This document shows positions 8,848 through 17,574 of a DNA stretch of 64,000 nucleotides, one piece after another. The stretch is from the NCBI GenBank assembly GCA_965227905.1, contig OZ245780.1, positions 5,332,001 through 5,396,000 of the forward strand. The letters run 5' to 3'. A program made the position numbers and the translations under genes. The notes under the pieces are model-generated. The model worked only from the letters and a program-made list of their open reading frames with translations, was not told the DNA's origin and ran no database searches. Numbering within the stretch: position 1 is the stretch's first letter; every line of letters starts with the position of its first letter. The DNA is from CBDDHT01 sp965227905. GTDB lineage: Bacteria > Pseudomonadota > Alphaproteobacteria > Rhizobiales > Methyloligellaceae.

Positions 8848-9734
8848 CGGAGATAGAGTTCTTCCAATCGACCCGTTGCTCGGACGCGCGCCAAGCCGTA
8901 GTTCAGAATTGCCTTGAGCTTCCGATCGTTCTTACGCACACCAATGCCAACGCCTTCGCCAAAGTAGCGACTCTCGAGATAGGCGCCGCCGCGAAACTCA
9001 CAACACGACTCAGATGTCGTGCCATTGAGCCAGAACATCAGCGTGATGCCATCGCCGAACAACAGGTCGACCTCTCGGTTCTTCAATGCGACCCGTGCCC
9101 TCCTGTCGTTTTCGAATCCTACAAGGGTGCTGCCTGGAAAGAAATCGCGCAGGAACGCTTCATGGCCTGTGCCTTTTATGACAGCGACCTTGAATCCTTT
9201 CAGGGACTCGGGCGTTACGTTTGCAAGTTCTTTTTCCTTGCGGGCGATGAAGCGGGCCGGCGTGCGATAGTAGGCACTCGTGAAGTCCAGACGTTCGAGC
9301 GTGTTGCCCGACGGCCGGATCGACGCGATGATGGCATCGGCCTCCTTGCGTTCCACAGTGGGAATGAGCTCCACCCATTCACCTGTGCGGATGTCGCACT
9401 CGACTGCCAACTCGTCGCACAAGGCGCGCGCCAGGTCGACATTGAAGCCGCTCAGCGCGCCTTCTTCGTCCAAATAGTTGAACGGCGGATAATCGCTGTC
9501 TGTGAGAAATCGAATTGCCTGTCGGTCGCCGAAGTCGGGTCTGGGCAACTCCGTGTCGCCTGTTGTTTCCCGTTCAACGGCTTGTTCGCCGTCCTGCGCA
9601 TGCGCCGCCGGCAAAGCAATAGAGAGCGCCAAAACGAGAACTGCGACACAACCCATAAGCGGACGCAATACAATCAATTGCGCCGTGATCCTCGCGCAAA
9701 TCGAGGTGAGTCGATTGATCGGTCTTTGTCTCAT
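8823..9734 (-). CDS. Periplasmic solute-binding protein, family 3 (amino-acid type)
   Basis: A 303-residue exported protein. A long N-terminal signal or anchor (about residues 25-47, ending AAHAQ) precedes a SBP_bac_3 domain. That domain begins IRFLTDSDYPPFNYLDEEGALSGFN and contains the typical EWVELIPTV, FTSAYYRTPARFI and GTGHEAFL segments. Such proteins capture amino acids or act as sensor modules. No ABC permease or ATPase is adjacent, so it is an orphan binding protein. The C-terminal codons overlap the sterol-desaturase gene on the other strand. Confidence 0.85.
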   Translation of the reverse strand: MRQRPINRLTSICARITAQLIVLRPLMGCVAVLVLALSIALPAAHAQDGEQAVERETTGDTELPRPDFGDRQAIRFLTDSDYPPFNYLDEEGALSGFNVDLARALCDELAVECDIRTGEWVELIPTVERKEADAIIASIRPSGNTLERLDFTSAYYRTPARFIARKEKELANVTPESLKGFKVAVIKGTGHEAFLRDFFPGSTLVGFENDRRARVALKNREVDLLFGDGITLMFWLNGTTSESCCEFRGGAYLESRYFGEGVGIGVRKNDRKLKAILNYGLARVRATGRLEELYLRYFPLSVF

Positions 9735-9932
9735 GCGATCCTATATAGCTTGTGGCTGAAGCTTATGACCACTGATTCGCACACAGATTTCCATCCAAAA
9801 GCGAACCGGTAGCAACATCTTTTTCGTTGCAATATGCTGACAAGCCTTACAAAAATCGCCACCTAGTAGTTTTGAGCCCTCTCCTCGGGTGCTTTTCTTA
9901 TGCCGAGTGATGGCCATGTGTGGAAGAGTCAG

Positions 9933-11846
9933 ATGGCGCGTTCGGTCCGGCCAGCGGCGTTGCCCATGTCAGCGAATGATAACGATCCGAAGGACGGGGC
10001 GTGGCATGACGACACGTCGGGGGACGACTATGACTTTTTGGTTGGCCGCGTTATCGACCGCGCCACGCTGGAAGCTGCCCGTGAACTTGCGGGTGATTGG
10101 GATGTCGATGTCGCCGATGTCCTGATCGCAAATGGCTGGGTCAGTCCTTGGGATTATTCCCGCGCTCTGGCAGAAGTATGCGGCGTCGAGTTCGTCGAGC
10201 CCGACCAAACCGTCATGCTTTCTCCGATCGACGAGTCCGCAGGGGCGCAAGCCAATCTCTCTGGCGATCTCCTGCGCCATTCTCACTATGGCTACTACAG
10301 AACAGCCATTGCACAGCCTTCCTTGCCTGCCGGAACCCTGCGCCGGCGCATGATCGAAATCGGCGAGGCGCGCCAGCGAATGGCCTTTACGACACGGGTC
10401 GATCTGCTCCGCACCGTCCGCGGTTATTTCTCGCATCAACTGATTGACCAGGCTGCTAACGGACTCGGTCGTCGGTTTCAAGGTGAGTCGGCAACAACAC
10501 TGGCCAATGGCTGGCACGGCAAAGTCGTTTTGATCACGGCCCTTATCCTTGCAGGCTGCATGATCGTCGCACCGTTTGTCACGGCCAGCCTTACGGCGCA
10601 CGGCCTGGCTCTCTTATTGCTTGCCTTTGCGGCCATGCCCATCCCGGCCATTGGCGCAATCCTGGAAGGGAAGACCCGCCGCGGAATCAGGCCGACCTAC
10701 CGGCTGCATGACAGCATCCTGCCCGTCTACACCGTGCTTGTGCCGATTCTGCGCGAAGACCAGTTGGTCAAGGATCTGGCGATAGCGCTTAAGCGCATCG
10801 ACTATCCACCGGCGAAACTCGACATCAAGCTCATATTCGAAGGTAACGACCATGAGACCATCGCAGCGGTCAAAGCCCTCGATCTTCCGGGGAATGTCGA
10901 TTTGATCACGGTGCCTGACGCTGCGCCGCGCTCCAAGTCCAAAGCACTGAACTATGCCTTGAACTTCGCACTCGGCGACTATGTCGTTGTCTATGACGCC
11001 GATGACAGGCCCGATCCCGGTCAGCTCCGGCTCGCTCTGCTCGCCTTCCAGAACGGACCAGCAAATCTCGCATGCGTTCAGGCCGGTCTGACGGCCTATA
11101 ATGGCGAGCGCAACTGGCTGACGCGCCAGTCGGCCAGCGAAGTCTCTGCCTACTATTCCGGATTGCTGCCTGCCTTCAGACAGAATGACGTGCCGATTCC
11201 TTTGGGCGAGTCCTCATGCCATTTTCGGGTATCGATGCTGAGATGGCTTGGCGGCTGGGATGCATTCAGCGTGACCGAGGGTGCGGATCTCGGCATTCGC
11301 CTCGCACGGCGAGGCTACTTCTGTAGCCTGCTCGATTCGGTTACAGGTCGCCAGGCTCCGGACAGTCTCAGAGCCTGGCTGCTGCAGCGCACCCGCCGAA
11401 TCAAGGGCTGGATGCAGACCTGGCTGGTTCACATGCGGCGACCGAAAACGCTGCGCAACGAACTCGGCGACAGAGGATTTTTTGGCTTCCAACTCTTGTT
11501 CGGAGGGCAAATTCTGGCGGGCCTGGCATTACCGGCATTGCTGGTGCTCGCGGGGGCGGAAGTCGCAGGAAATATGTTTGCTGTGTTCCCAGCCCCACTT
11601 CTTGGTGCGTCCTTCTGGCTTTTTGCCGGATTTGTTTTGGGGATCGCTTATCTTGCGTCAATGACACTCGGCTTTCTTTGCCTGGATGGTCGAGCATCGC
11701 GGCTATTTTCTCTCCCGCTCTACTGGATATTGTGTTCCCTGGCCACTTATCGGGCACTATTTCAGCTCATTTCAGATCCGCAGCTTCGTGAAAAGGCTGA
11801 CCATGCGGCGGATACGCCGCCGAACCCGTTCGATCCCCGATCGTGA
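9933..11846 (+). CDS. Membrane glycosyltransferase family 2 with N-terminal MshEN-like domain
   Basis: About 637 residues. The N-terminal 130 residues contain a GspE/MshEN-like module (VADVLIANGWVSPWDYSRAL), a fold that in relatives can bind cyclic di-GMP. Two membrane helices follow near 200-250. The GT2 domain then shows YDADDRPDPGQ (DxD) near 350, ED-type TEGADLGIRLARRGY near 445 and RRIKGWMQTW (the QxxRW-like acceptor motif) near 490. Three or four C-terminal membrane helices follow. It probably makes or exports a polysaccharide. ATG 9933 is preceded by GGAAGAG; an in-frame ATG at 9900 lacks one. A receiver-domain gene follows by 83 bases. Confidence 0.88.
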   Translation: MARSVRPAALPMSANDNDPKDGAWHDDTSGDDYDFLVGRVIDRATLEAARELAGDWDVDVADVLIANGWVSPWDYSRALAEVCGVEFVEPDQTVMLSPIDESAGAQANLSGDLLRHSHYGYYRTAIAQPSLPAGTLRRRMIEIGEARQRMAFTTRVDLLRTVRGYFSHQLIDQAANGLGRRFQGESATTLANGWHGKVVLITALILAGCMIVAPFVTASLTAHGLALLLLAFAAMPIPAIGAILEGKTRRGIRPTYRLHDSILPVYTVLVPILREDQLVKDLAIALKRIDYPPAKLDIKLIFEGNDHETIAAVKALDLPGNVDLITVPDAAPRSKSKALNYALNFALGDYVVVYDADDRPDPGQLRLALLAFQNGPANLACVQAGLTAYNGERNWLTRQSASEVSAYYSGLLPAFRQNDVPIPLGESSCHFRVSMLRWLGGWDAFSVTEGADLGIRLARRGYFCSLLDSVTGRQAPDSLRAWLLQRTRRIKGWMQTWLVHMRRPKTLRNELGDRGFFGFQLLFGGQILAGLALPALLVLAGAEVAGNMFAVFPAPLLGASFWLFAGFVLGIAYLASMTLGFLCLDGRASRLFSLPLYWILCSLATYRALFQLISDPQLREKADHAADTPPNPFDPRS

Positions 11847-11929
11847 GCCTGTGCCGACGCGCCAGGCAATCTTTCCTCAATACACTTGAGCCATCTTAAG
11901 CGTGCGCCAGTCGGATCAGTCACGCGTAG

Positions 11930-12535
11930 ATGGCCACGAGTATGGATCGCACAGAGGTCGAGTTTTCCAGTCTTCGGATTCTCCTTGTCGAGAACCATCA
12001 TCTTATGCGCCGCCTACTGCGTGAGATGCTGCGTGGTTTTGGCACCAGCAATATCTTCGAAGCCACCGATGTACCCGAAGCATTCTCGTTGATTTACCGG
12101 GAGCCGTTCGACGCAGTGATCCTGGATTTCTTTCTCGGCGAGATGGATGGCGCCGACTTTGCCTGGCGCATTCGACGAGACCCGGCATGCCGCAATCGCG
12201 AAGTTCCGATCCTCTTGATCACCGGCCTGCCCGAGCATCAGCGGGTTCTCAAGGTCCGCGATGCGGGCGTCGACAGCATTCTCGCCAAACCGGTGGCGCC
12301 AAAAGATCTTTTCCTTCGTCTCAATACAATGCTGGCACAGCCTCGCCGGTTTATCGTGACACAGGATTATGTCGGTCCCGAACGCCAGCCGGAAGTCCGC
12401 AGGAGCGCCGCTGCACGCCTTCGCGATTTTCCGTCTCCCTTGACGGAACTAAGGCGTCGAGCGCTCTCGCGAGTCGAACTTGATGACGTCCTTCTCCTTA
12501 CCAAGGCTGTATCGCGTTCGGGAAAAACACCTTAG
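11930..12535 (+). CDS. Stand-alone response-regulator receiver protein
   Basis: A 201-residue protein. Residues about 17-140 are a receiver domain with phospho-acceptor aspartate in AVILDFFLGEMDG, the conserved threonine in ILLITGLPEH and the lysine in ILAKPVAP. The usual acidic pair after beta-1 reads EN (LLVENHHLMR), a mild departure. The remaining 60 residues are basic and have no recognised output domain. It may act by protein contact and may be co-transcribed with the glycosyltransferase upstream. No histidine kinase is in the window. Confidence 0.85.
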   Translation: MATSMDRTEVEFSSLRILLVENHHLMRRLLREMLRGFGTSNIFEATDVPEAFSLIYREPFDAVILDFFLGEMDGADFAWRIRRDPACRNREVPILLITGLPEHQRVLKVRDAGVDSILAKPVAPKDLFLRLNTMLAQPRRFIVTQDYVGPERQPEVRRSAAARLRDFPSPLTELRRRALSRVELDDVLLLTKAVSRSGKTP

Positions 12536-12619
12536 CGCGCCGTTACAAACCATTTAGCGCTAAACTCTTTCTCGAGGGATGCCAACTACAGGCCCATAGC
12601 CTAATCGAGGGAGACGACA

Positions 12620-13408
12620 ATGCGTGCGCACGCAAACGGTATTGAGATTGCTTACGACACTTCCGGGCCCGAAGGGGCACCAGCCATTCTGCTGCACCAC
12701 ACGCTGGCCACGAGCAAAAAGATGTGGGCCGACACAGTCGTCAAATTGTCGGAGCAGTATCGCGTAGTCGCCATGGATGCTCGGGGCCACGGCGATTCCG
12801 AGGTCACCAACCCACCCTATGATTTCGCGACGCTCGCGCGAGATATTACATCGCTCTTAGATGCGCTCGGAATTGCCGAGGCCCATTATATGGGGAGCTC
12901 GATGGGCGGGATGGTAGGACAATGCGTGGGTTTCATGGCCCCGGATCGCCTTCGTAGCCTGATCCTTGTCTCCACGACGAGCGCTGTGCCAGAGGCCGCC
13001 CGCGGCGCCTGGGACGAGCGAATCGAAGCGGTGCGCACTGACGGAATGGAGTCTCAGGTCGCAATGACGATGGAGCGCTGGTATACGGCGCCGTTCCTGG
13101 CCACCGGCAATCCGGTTTTGGCCGAAACGGAAGCGATGATCCGAGCCACACCGGCTGACGGTTTTATGGGTTGGGGCATGGCCATTCGCGACTTCGACAT
13201 CAGCGACCGGCTCGCAGACATTACCTGTCCGACACTGGTCGTTGTCGGCGAAGAAGACCCTAGCACGCCCGTTGAAGCATCACGCGCAATCCACGCCGGC
13301 ATCGCCGGATCGGAACTTGTCATCATCGAGCAGGCATCTCATCAGCTTCCTCTTGAACGCCCCGAAGTCTTCCAAACTGCCATTGCCGAATTCCTCAACA
13401 AGGTCTGA
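12620..13408 (+). CDS. Alpha/beta hydrolase, 3-oxoadipate enol-lactonase-like
   Basis: A 262-residue cytoplasmic hydrolase of the PcaD-like group. It shows the oxyanion loop LLHHTLATSKKMW near 30, DARGHGDSEV near 54, nucleophile GSSMGGMVGQ near 93-102, acid in VVGEEDPSTP near 213 and histidine in EQASHQLPLERP near 240. The triad is complete and length is normal. Other pca genes are absent, so a 3-oxoadipate role is unproven; related enzymes act on other lactones and esters. GAGGGAG lies six bases before the ATG. Confidence 0.82.
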   Translation: MRAHANGIEIAYDTSGPEGAPAILLHHTLATSKKMWADTVVKLSEQYRVVAMDARGHGDSEVTNPPYDFATLARDITSLLDALGIAEAHYMGSSMGGMVGQCVGFMAPDRLRSLILVSTTSAVPEAARGAWDERIEAVRTDGMESQVAMTMERWYTAPFLATGNPVLAETEAMIRATPADGFMGWGMAIRDFDISDRLADITCPTLVVVGEEDPSTPVEASRAIHAGIAGSELVIIEQASHQLPLERPEVFQTAIAEFLNKV

Positions 13409-13566
13409 CGCCATCGACCGTGCTCAGGCATTGCAGAGTGACAAATCAGAACTCACCGAGCCGAGATTGCTCTGCATTCAGGTTCAGCAGACTGACTTGC
13501 TCTCATGCCTGTTATCTTCGCCGGTCGACGATGATTGCCTATCAATGTGACTGACGGGAGCCGGAC

Positions 13567-14448
13567 ATGACCTTTGCCGAAATCATCGCGTCGCTGACGT
13601 GGGACTACTGGTTCATGTTCTTTATCGCCTTTTGCATTGCGACGACGGCCATGGCATCGGGCATAGAGGGCGCCGCATTCTTCGCGCCCATCTTCATATT
13701 GTTCCTTGGCCTGCCGGCTGACGTAGCCATCGGCACGGGCCTCATTACGGAAGTCTTCGGCTTCACCAGCGGACTGGTCTCATACACCTACCGCAAACAG
13801 ATCGATTTCAAACTGGGCGGAGCGATCTTGATTGCCACAATTCCGATGGCAATCATCGGAACTGTCTTGTCCTTCATCTCGCCAGCCCTGTTGCTCAAAG
13901 GGATACTGGGCCTTTTGCTGCTTGCATTGGCAGTTGAAGTCGTGCGCTCGCTCCGCGGCCCGGAAAGCGATATCGATTTTCCCGAAGCTGAGAAAGACGC
14001 CAGCATCATAGATCGATGGGGTCACGAAATCCGCTACAAGTCACCTGACATCCGGCAGGGTCGCTTCATTACGGCAATTGGCGCCCTCTTTATCGGCCTG
14101 GTGTCCGTCGGTCAGGGACCTTTCAATGCCTACTTTCTCGTCCAGAAGAGCAAGATTCCACCCAAGGTTGCGACGGCAACAGGTGTCTTTATCGTCGTGG
14201 TTACAGCACTTGTTGCCGCTGTCGGTCATCTCATCCGGTTTCTCTATATCGGACCGGAAGCAATTGTCCCTGTGGCAAATCTTGTGATTTTCACTGTGCC
14301 TGCCGTCATGATGGGAGGCATATTCGGCACATGGGTTGGAAGCCGACTACCGACGCTCTATCTAAGATACGCGTTCATTGCCATCTTCGGACTCGTTTCG
14401 GCAGGAATGCTCTACGAGGTTGCGCTCAAGCTCCTCTCGTCAGCCTGA
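13567..14448 (+). CDS. Sulfite exporter TauE/SafE family (TSUP) permease
   Basis: A 293-residue inner-membrane protein with about eight hydrophobic helices in two homologous halves. The first half has GIEGAAFFAPIF and IGTGLITEVFGFTSG, and the second has ALFIGLVSVGQGPFNAYFLV and KVATATGVFIVVVTALVAA. This is the TSUP layout for export of small organosulfur or organic anions. A cytosolic loop of charged residues (about 125-160) links the halves. GGGAG lies before the ATG. It stands alone between a hydrolase gene and tRNA-Gly, so the substrate cannot be inferred. Confidence 0.88.
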   Translation: MTFAEIIASLTWDYWFMFFIAFCIATTAMASGIEGAAFFAPIFILFLGLPADVAIGTGLITEVFGFTSGLVSYTYRKQIDFKLGGAILIATIPMAIIGTVLSFISPALLLKGILGLLLLALAVEVVRSLRGPESDIDFPEAEKDASIIDRWGHEIRYKSPDIRQGRFITAIGALFIGLVSVGQGPFNAYFLVQKSKIPPKVATATGVFIVVVTALVAAVGHLIRFLYIGPEAIVPVANLVIFTVPAVMMGGIFGTWVGSRLPTLYLRYAFIAIFGLVSAGMLYEVALKLLSSA

Positions 14449-14674
14449 AGGATCGGACGCAATTGTCGCAAACCCATAGGCCGGACCCGCGCATCCAAAC
14501 GTTCATCTCGAACGTATTGATACAGACACGCGCTCTGCATGAAGCGGATTGAGCGCTAGCGTGGAAGAGTAACGGCTCGCAAGATAGCATGGCCAAGGCG
14601 CACTCTTTGTAAGCTCAAAGAGAAAAAGCGCCGCAGAAAGCAGGAAAGTTCTTTGATTTCAGTTGTTTATATCG

Positions 14675-14745
14675 AGCGGGTGAAGGGAATCGAACCCTCG
14701 CACACGGCTTGGGAAGCCGATGCTCTACCACTGAGCTACACCCGC
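14675..14745 (-). tRNA. tRNA-Gly(CCC)
   Basis: Read on the minus strand, GCGGGTG pairs with CACCCGC as the 7-bp acceptor stem. GCTC/GAGC is the D-stem, the anticodon loop is TTCCCAA (anticodon CCC), and GAGGG/CCCTT closes the TTCGATT T-loop. The top pair of the anticodon stem is a mismatch, as also found in other alphaproteobacterial Gly-CCC tRNAs. The 3' CCA is not encoded. Confidence 0.95.
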
Positions 14746-14936
14746 AGAAAGCTTGGTATGAATGTCATAGCACGGTGTCGGACATGGGCAAAAAACCGCT
14801 GTTTCATTGTCACCGAGGGCAGTAATTCCAAGCCCCCAAGGCCTCAATAAATGATAAAGTCATTGTGACCATTCAGTGTGCGGCGGATATGATAGCGTCC
14901 CGCGCGAAATCGAGAGATCAGGATACCAGAATAACG

Positions 14937-15935
14937 ATGAGTGACATCTCTATTGCGCGGAACGGGTCCGAGACGGGACTTGCGCGAAAAAAGTTCCAGG
15001 ATCCTGATTGGACCGCCAATGGCGAGCCTCGGGCATCCGTTCCCCTGGTACGCCTGGAGACGCTCTGGGTGAATACAGGTACGCTCTGTAATATCGAGTG
15101 TGTGAACTGCTACATCGAATCCAGCCCGAAGAACGATCAGCTCGTCTATATCAGCGCAGACGAGGTCGCGGCCTATCTAGATGAGATTCGCGTCATGGGC
15201 CTGGCCACCCGCGAGATTGGATTTACCGGCGGCGAGCCTTTCATGAATCCGGATATGCTGGACATGACCGCTGACGCCCTGTCGCGCGGTCACGAAGTGC
15301 TTGTTCTGACGAACGCCATGCAGCCGATGCAGCGCCCATCCGTAAAAGATGGCCTCGTGAGGATATTGCAGGAGCATGGCGATCAACTCACACTGCGTGT
15401 CAGCCTGGACCACTACACACAGCGCCTGCACGAAATCGAGCGCGGCCCTGGCACGTGGCAGAAAGCAATCGACGGGTTGAACTGGCTTGCAAGCCAAGGC
15501 TTCCGAATTGCCATTGCCGGGCGCACCTGCTGGAACGAAAACGAAGCCGAATCACGTGCCGGTTATGCAGCCCTTATTCGCGACAATGGCTGGCCAGTCG
15601 ATGCCGGCGACCCAAGTGAACTCGTGCTGTTGCCGGAAATGGATGTCACCGTCGATGTTCCCGAAATCACGACTCGCTGCTGGAGCATCCTCGGACTGCA
15701 TCCGCGCGAAATCATGTGCGCTTCGAGCCGTATGGTGGTGAAGCGCAAGGGCGCCGACAAGCCGACCGTCCTGCCATGTACGTTGCTGCCCTATGACACG
15801 ACCTTCGAAATGGGCACCACTTTGCAGGATGCGGCGAATGCCAATGGCGGCATGTTTGCATCGGGCGCCGTGAAACTTTGCCATCCGCACTGCGCGAAAT
15901 TCTGCGTCCTCGGTGGCGGGAACTGTGCTGGGTAG
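14937..15935 (+). CDS. Radical SAM protein
   Basis: About 332 residues. The [4Fe-4S]-SAM motif is CNIECVNC near residue 52 and the SAM-binding glycine motif is TGGEPFMNP near 95. Further cysteines cluster at the C-terminus (LCHPHCAKFCVLGGGNC), resembling a SPASM/twitch-type auxiliary cluster, with two more in the middle. It would cleave SAM to a 5'-deoxyadenosyl radical; the substrate is not recognisable. ATG 14937 gives a protein beginning MSDISIARNG. A GTG at 14865 adds 24 residues, and neither start has a strong ribosome-binding site. It is convergent, 12 bases apart, with the halohydrin dehalogenase-like gene. Confidence 0.85.
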   Translation: MSDISIARNGSETGLARKKFQDPDWTANGEPRASVPLVRLETLWVNTGTLCNIECVNCYIESSPKNDQLVYISADEVAAYLDEIRVMGLATREIGFTGGEPFMNPDMLDMTADALSRGHEVLVLTNAMQPMQRPSVKDGLVRILQEHGDQLTLRVSLDHYTQRLHEIERGPGTWQKAIDGLNWLASQGFRIAIAGRTCWNENEAESRAGYAALIRDNGWPVDAGDPSELVLLPEMDVTVDVPEITTRCWSILGLHPREIMCASSRMVVKRKGADKPTVLPCTLLPYDTTFEMGTTLQDAANANGGMFASGAVKLCHPHCAKFCVLGGGNCAG

Positions 15936-15947
15936 CGACTTTTCGGC

Positions 15948-16679
15948 CTAAGCCCAACCGCCTGCAATCGGCACGATGTGACCGGTAACGAAGCCGCAGC
16001 GACCGCTGGCAAATAGCGCAACGAGTTCCGCAACCTCTTCCGGCTCTCCGAGCCGACCGAGCGGAATGTTCTTCAGCATTTTTTCCAGTGCCGCTTCGTT
16101 AGCCAGCAGTTCGGGCGGAAAGTACTCCGGTGTCTTGATGTAGTTCGGGGCAATGCCGTTCACCGATATGCCCCAGCGCGCCAATTCCTTTGACAATGTG
16201 AGCACCATGGCATTCGCACCGCCACGCGCTGTCGCATACATCGCGTAGTTCGGAATGCCGGTGAGCGGTGCTGCAGACGAGACGATAACGATGCGGCCGC
16301 CATTCTGCTTCTTCATGGCGCCTGCCGCTTCACTGATCAGAGCAAAGGGCCAAACGACGAGAGCTTCCAATGTTCGGCGCAACTCTTCGGCATCAGCCTC
16401 ATCGACCGGCCTGCGAACGGCGGGATAAGGGTCGTTAGAAATCAGGGCATCGACGCGCCCAAACCTGTCCATAACCTCAACCAAGATATCCGACGGATCG
16501 GTCGCCTCCAGGACCTCGGCTTGACCGACTTCGTTTGCAAAGGCTTCACGGGCCGCTTGATCGCCAAACGAGGCATCATGGCAGACGACAATCATGTCTT
16601 CCTGGACCATCCTTCGAACCGCAGATGGTCCAACGAAACGGCTGACATGGGTCAAAAGAGCCACATTTCGGGTAGTCAT
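15948..16679 (-). CDS. Halohydrin dehalogenase candidate (SDR fold)
   Basis: A 243-residue protein with an SDR-like fold but without SDR cofactor chemistry. The Rossmann glycine motif TGxxxGxG is replaced by T10-x4-F15-x-G17 (THVSRFVG), and the usual YxxxK is S135-x12-Y148-x3-R152. These two patterns define halohydrin dehalogenases, which close vicinal haloalcohols to epoxides and release halide. It also shares the segments VVCHDASF, LISND, PNY (178-180; halide-site loop in HheC) and the AGG C-terminal end. No NAD(P) site is visible. Recall of HheC supports close family resemblance, but substrate and activity are unproven; an inactive paralogue remains possible. It is divergent from the unknown gene at 16938. 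Confidence 0.82.
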   Translation of the reverse strand: MTTRNVALLTHVSRFVGPSAVRRMVQEDMIVVCHDASFGDQAAREAFANEVGQAEVLEATDPSDILVEVMDRFGRVDALISNDPYPAVRRPVDEADAEELRRTLEALVVWPFALISEAAGAMKKQNGGRIVIVSSAAPLTGIPNYAMYATARGGANAMVLTLSKELARWGISVNGIAPNYIKTPEYFPPELLANEAALEKMLKNIPLGRLGEPEEVAELVALFASGRCGFVTGHIVPIAGGWA

Positions 16680-16937
16680 CCATTCTCTCCCTCAAAATGG
16701 CAGTTTCCCGCCGGATCATGTGCTGAATCTCTCGTGCATCATTCGCACAGATCCGTCCGCGATCGGGCAAGATTGTGTCGATTACGCCACATATGGCGAA
16801 TTTCTGTCTCTGAAAAGGCACAGAATTGTTGCCGGACGCAAGGCTTGAAGGCACGCTACGGCCATCGAGTTGGGGGCTCGGCTGAGCGGTTGTGCGAAGG
16901 CCGATCTAGTATTGCGTAAAGATGGCGGGCTGCTTCG

Positions 16938-17552
16938 ATGGTTGTATCGCGTAACGGCGCACATGCGCCAACTGCCCAATGGGCAAACGATGTTCCGGCT
17001 TTCTTGGTCGGCGTCGATCAGAAATATGGGTCTTCCCGAGTCACGGTCCATGCGACACGTGAGGCAATGACGCGCTGGCAGGCGCATCAACTGAAGCGCA
17101 AGCTTCGCCAGGAAGGCGTTTTCTCCGATACACGTGTCAAACGCTATCAGGGCTTCGGCGTGCAATCGTCGCGCACGCTGGAAGAATATCTGGCGCCGTT
17201 TACACATGACCACATCCTTTATGACGCCACAGGCGCTTTCGAGCGGGCGCACAAGATATTGCGGTTCGCGAGCACGGTTCGCGGCAATGTTGGCGAGCGC
17301 GTCGCAGGACTGTTCTGGCAGCAGAGTTCGGGTCGCCTGCACACGGTTCTCAATCCACACGGCTTTTCCAAGGAGCCGAAGAAACGGAAATCGGAACTGG
17401 CACGGGTCTCGGTCAACATTCGCAAGTCGCTGGTTGGCACATGCGGAACGCGCGCCAGCGACTTCGTGAAAGGCGTCAAGATCGGATTCAACGCACCACG
17501 CGATCAAGCGATGCCGATCGACACACGTTCGCTACGCCCGATAAGCGCTTAA
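16938..17552 (+). CDS. Protein of unknown function, 204 residues
   Basis: A basic soluble protein with no signal peptide or membrane segment and no family I recognise. It has a lysine/arginine-rich helix near residues 45-65 (HQLKRKLRQEG) and a central stretch HDHILYDATGAFERAHKILRF. Codon use matches neighbouring real genes, which favours this strand over the overlapping minus-strand frame (16782-17507). It reads away from the halohydrin dehalogenase candidate with a 258-base gap and ends 23 bases before the convergent dcd gene. The ATG at 16938 has only a weak GGCGGG upstream. Confidence 0.6.
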   Translation: MVVSRNGAHAPTAQWANDVPAFLVGVDQKYGSSRVTVHATREAMTRWQAHQLKRKLRQEGVFSDTRVKRYQGFGVQSSRTLEEYLAPFTHDHILYDATGAFERAHKILRFASTVRGNVGERVAGLFWQQSSGRLHTVLNPHGFSKEPKKRKSELARVSVNIRKSLVGTCGTRASDFVKGVKIGFNAPRDQAMPIDTRSLRPISA

Positions 17553-17574
17553 TATCAACCGCTTAATCTAGTCG

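Noticed and set aside
15948..16679. Plain SDR-family NAD(P) oxidoreductase
   Set aside because: The cofactor glycine motif and the YxxxK lysine are both replaced by the halohydrin dehalogenase patterns.
16782..17507. 241-codon minus-strand frame opposite the unknown 204-residue gene
   Set aside because: Cysteine- and arginine-rich composition and poor codon use; the plus-strand frame looks genuine.
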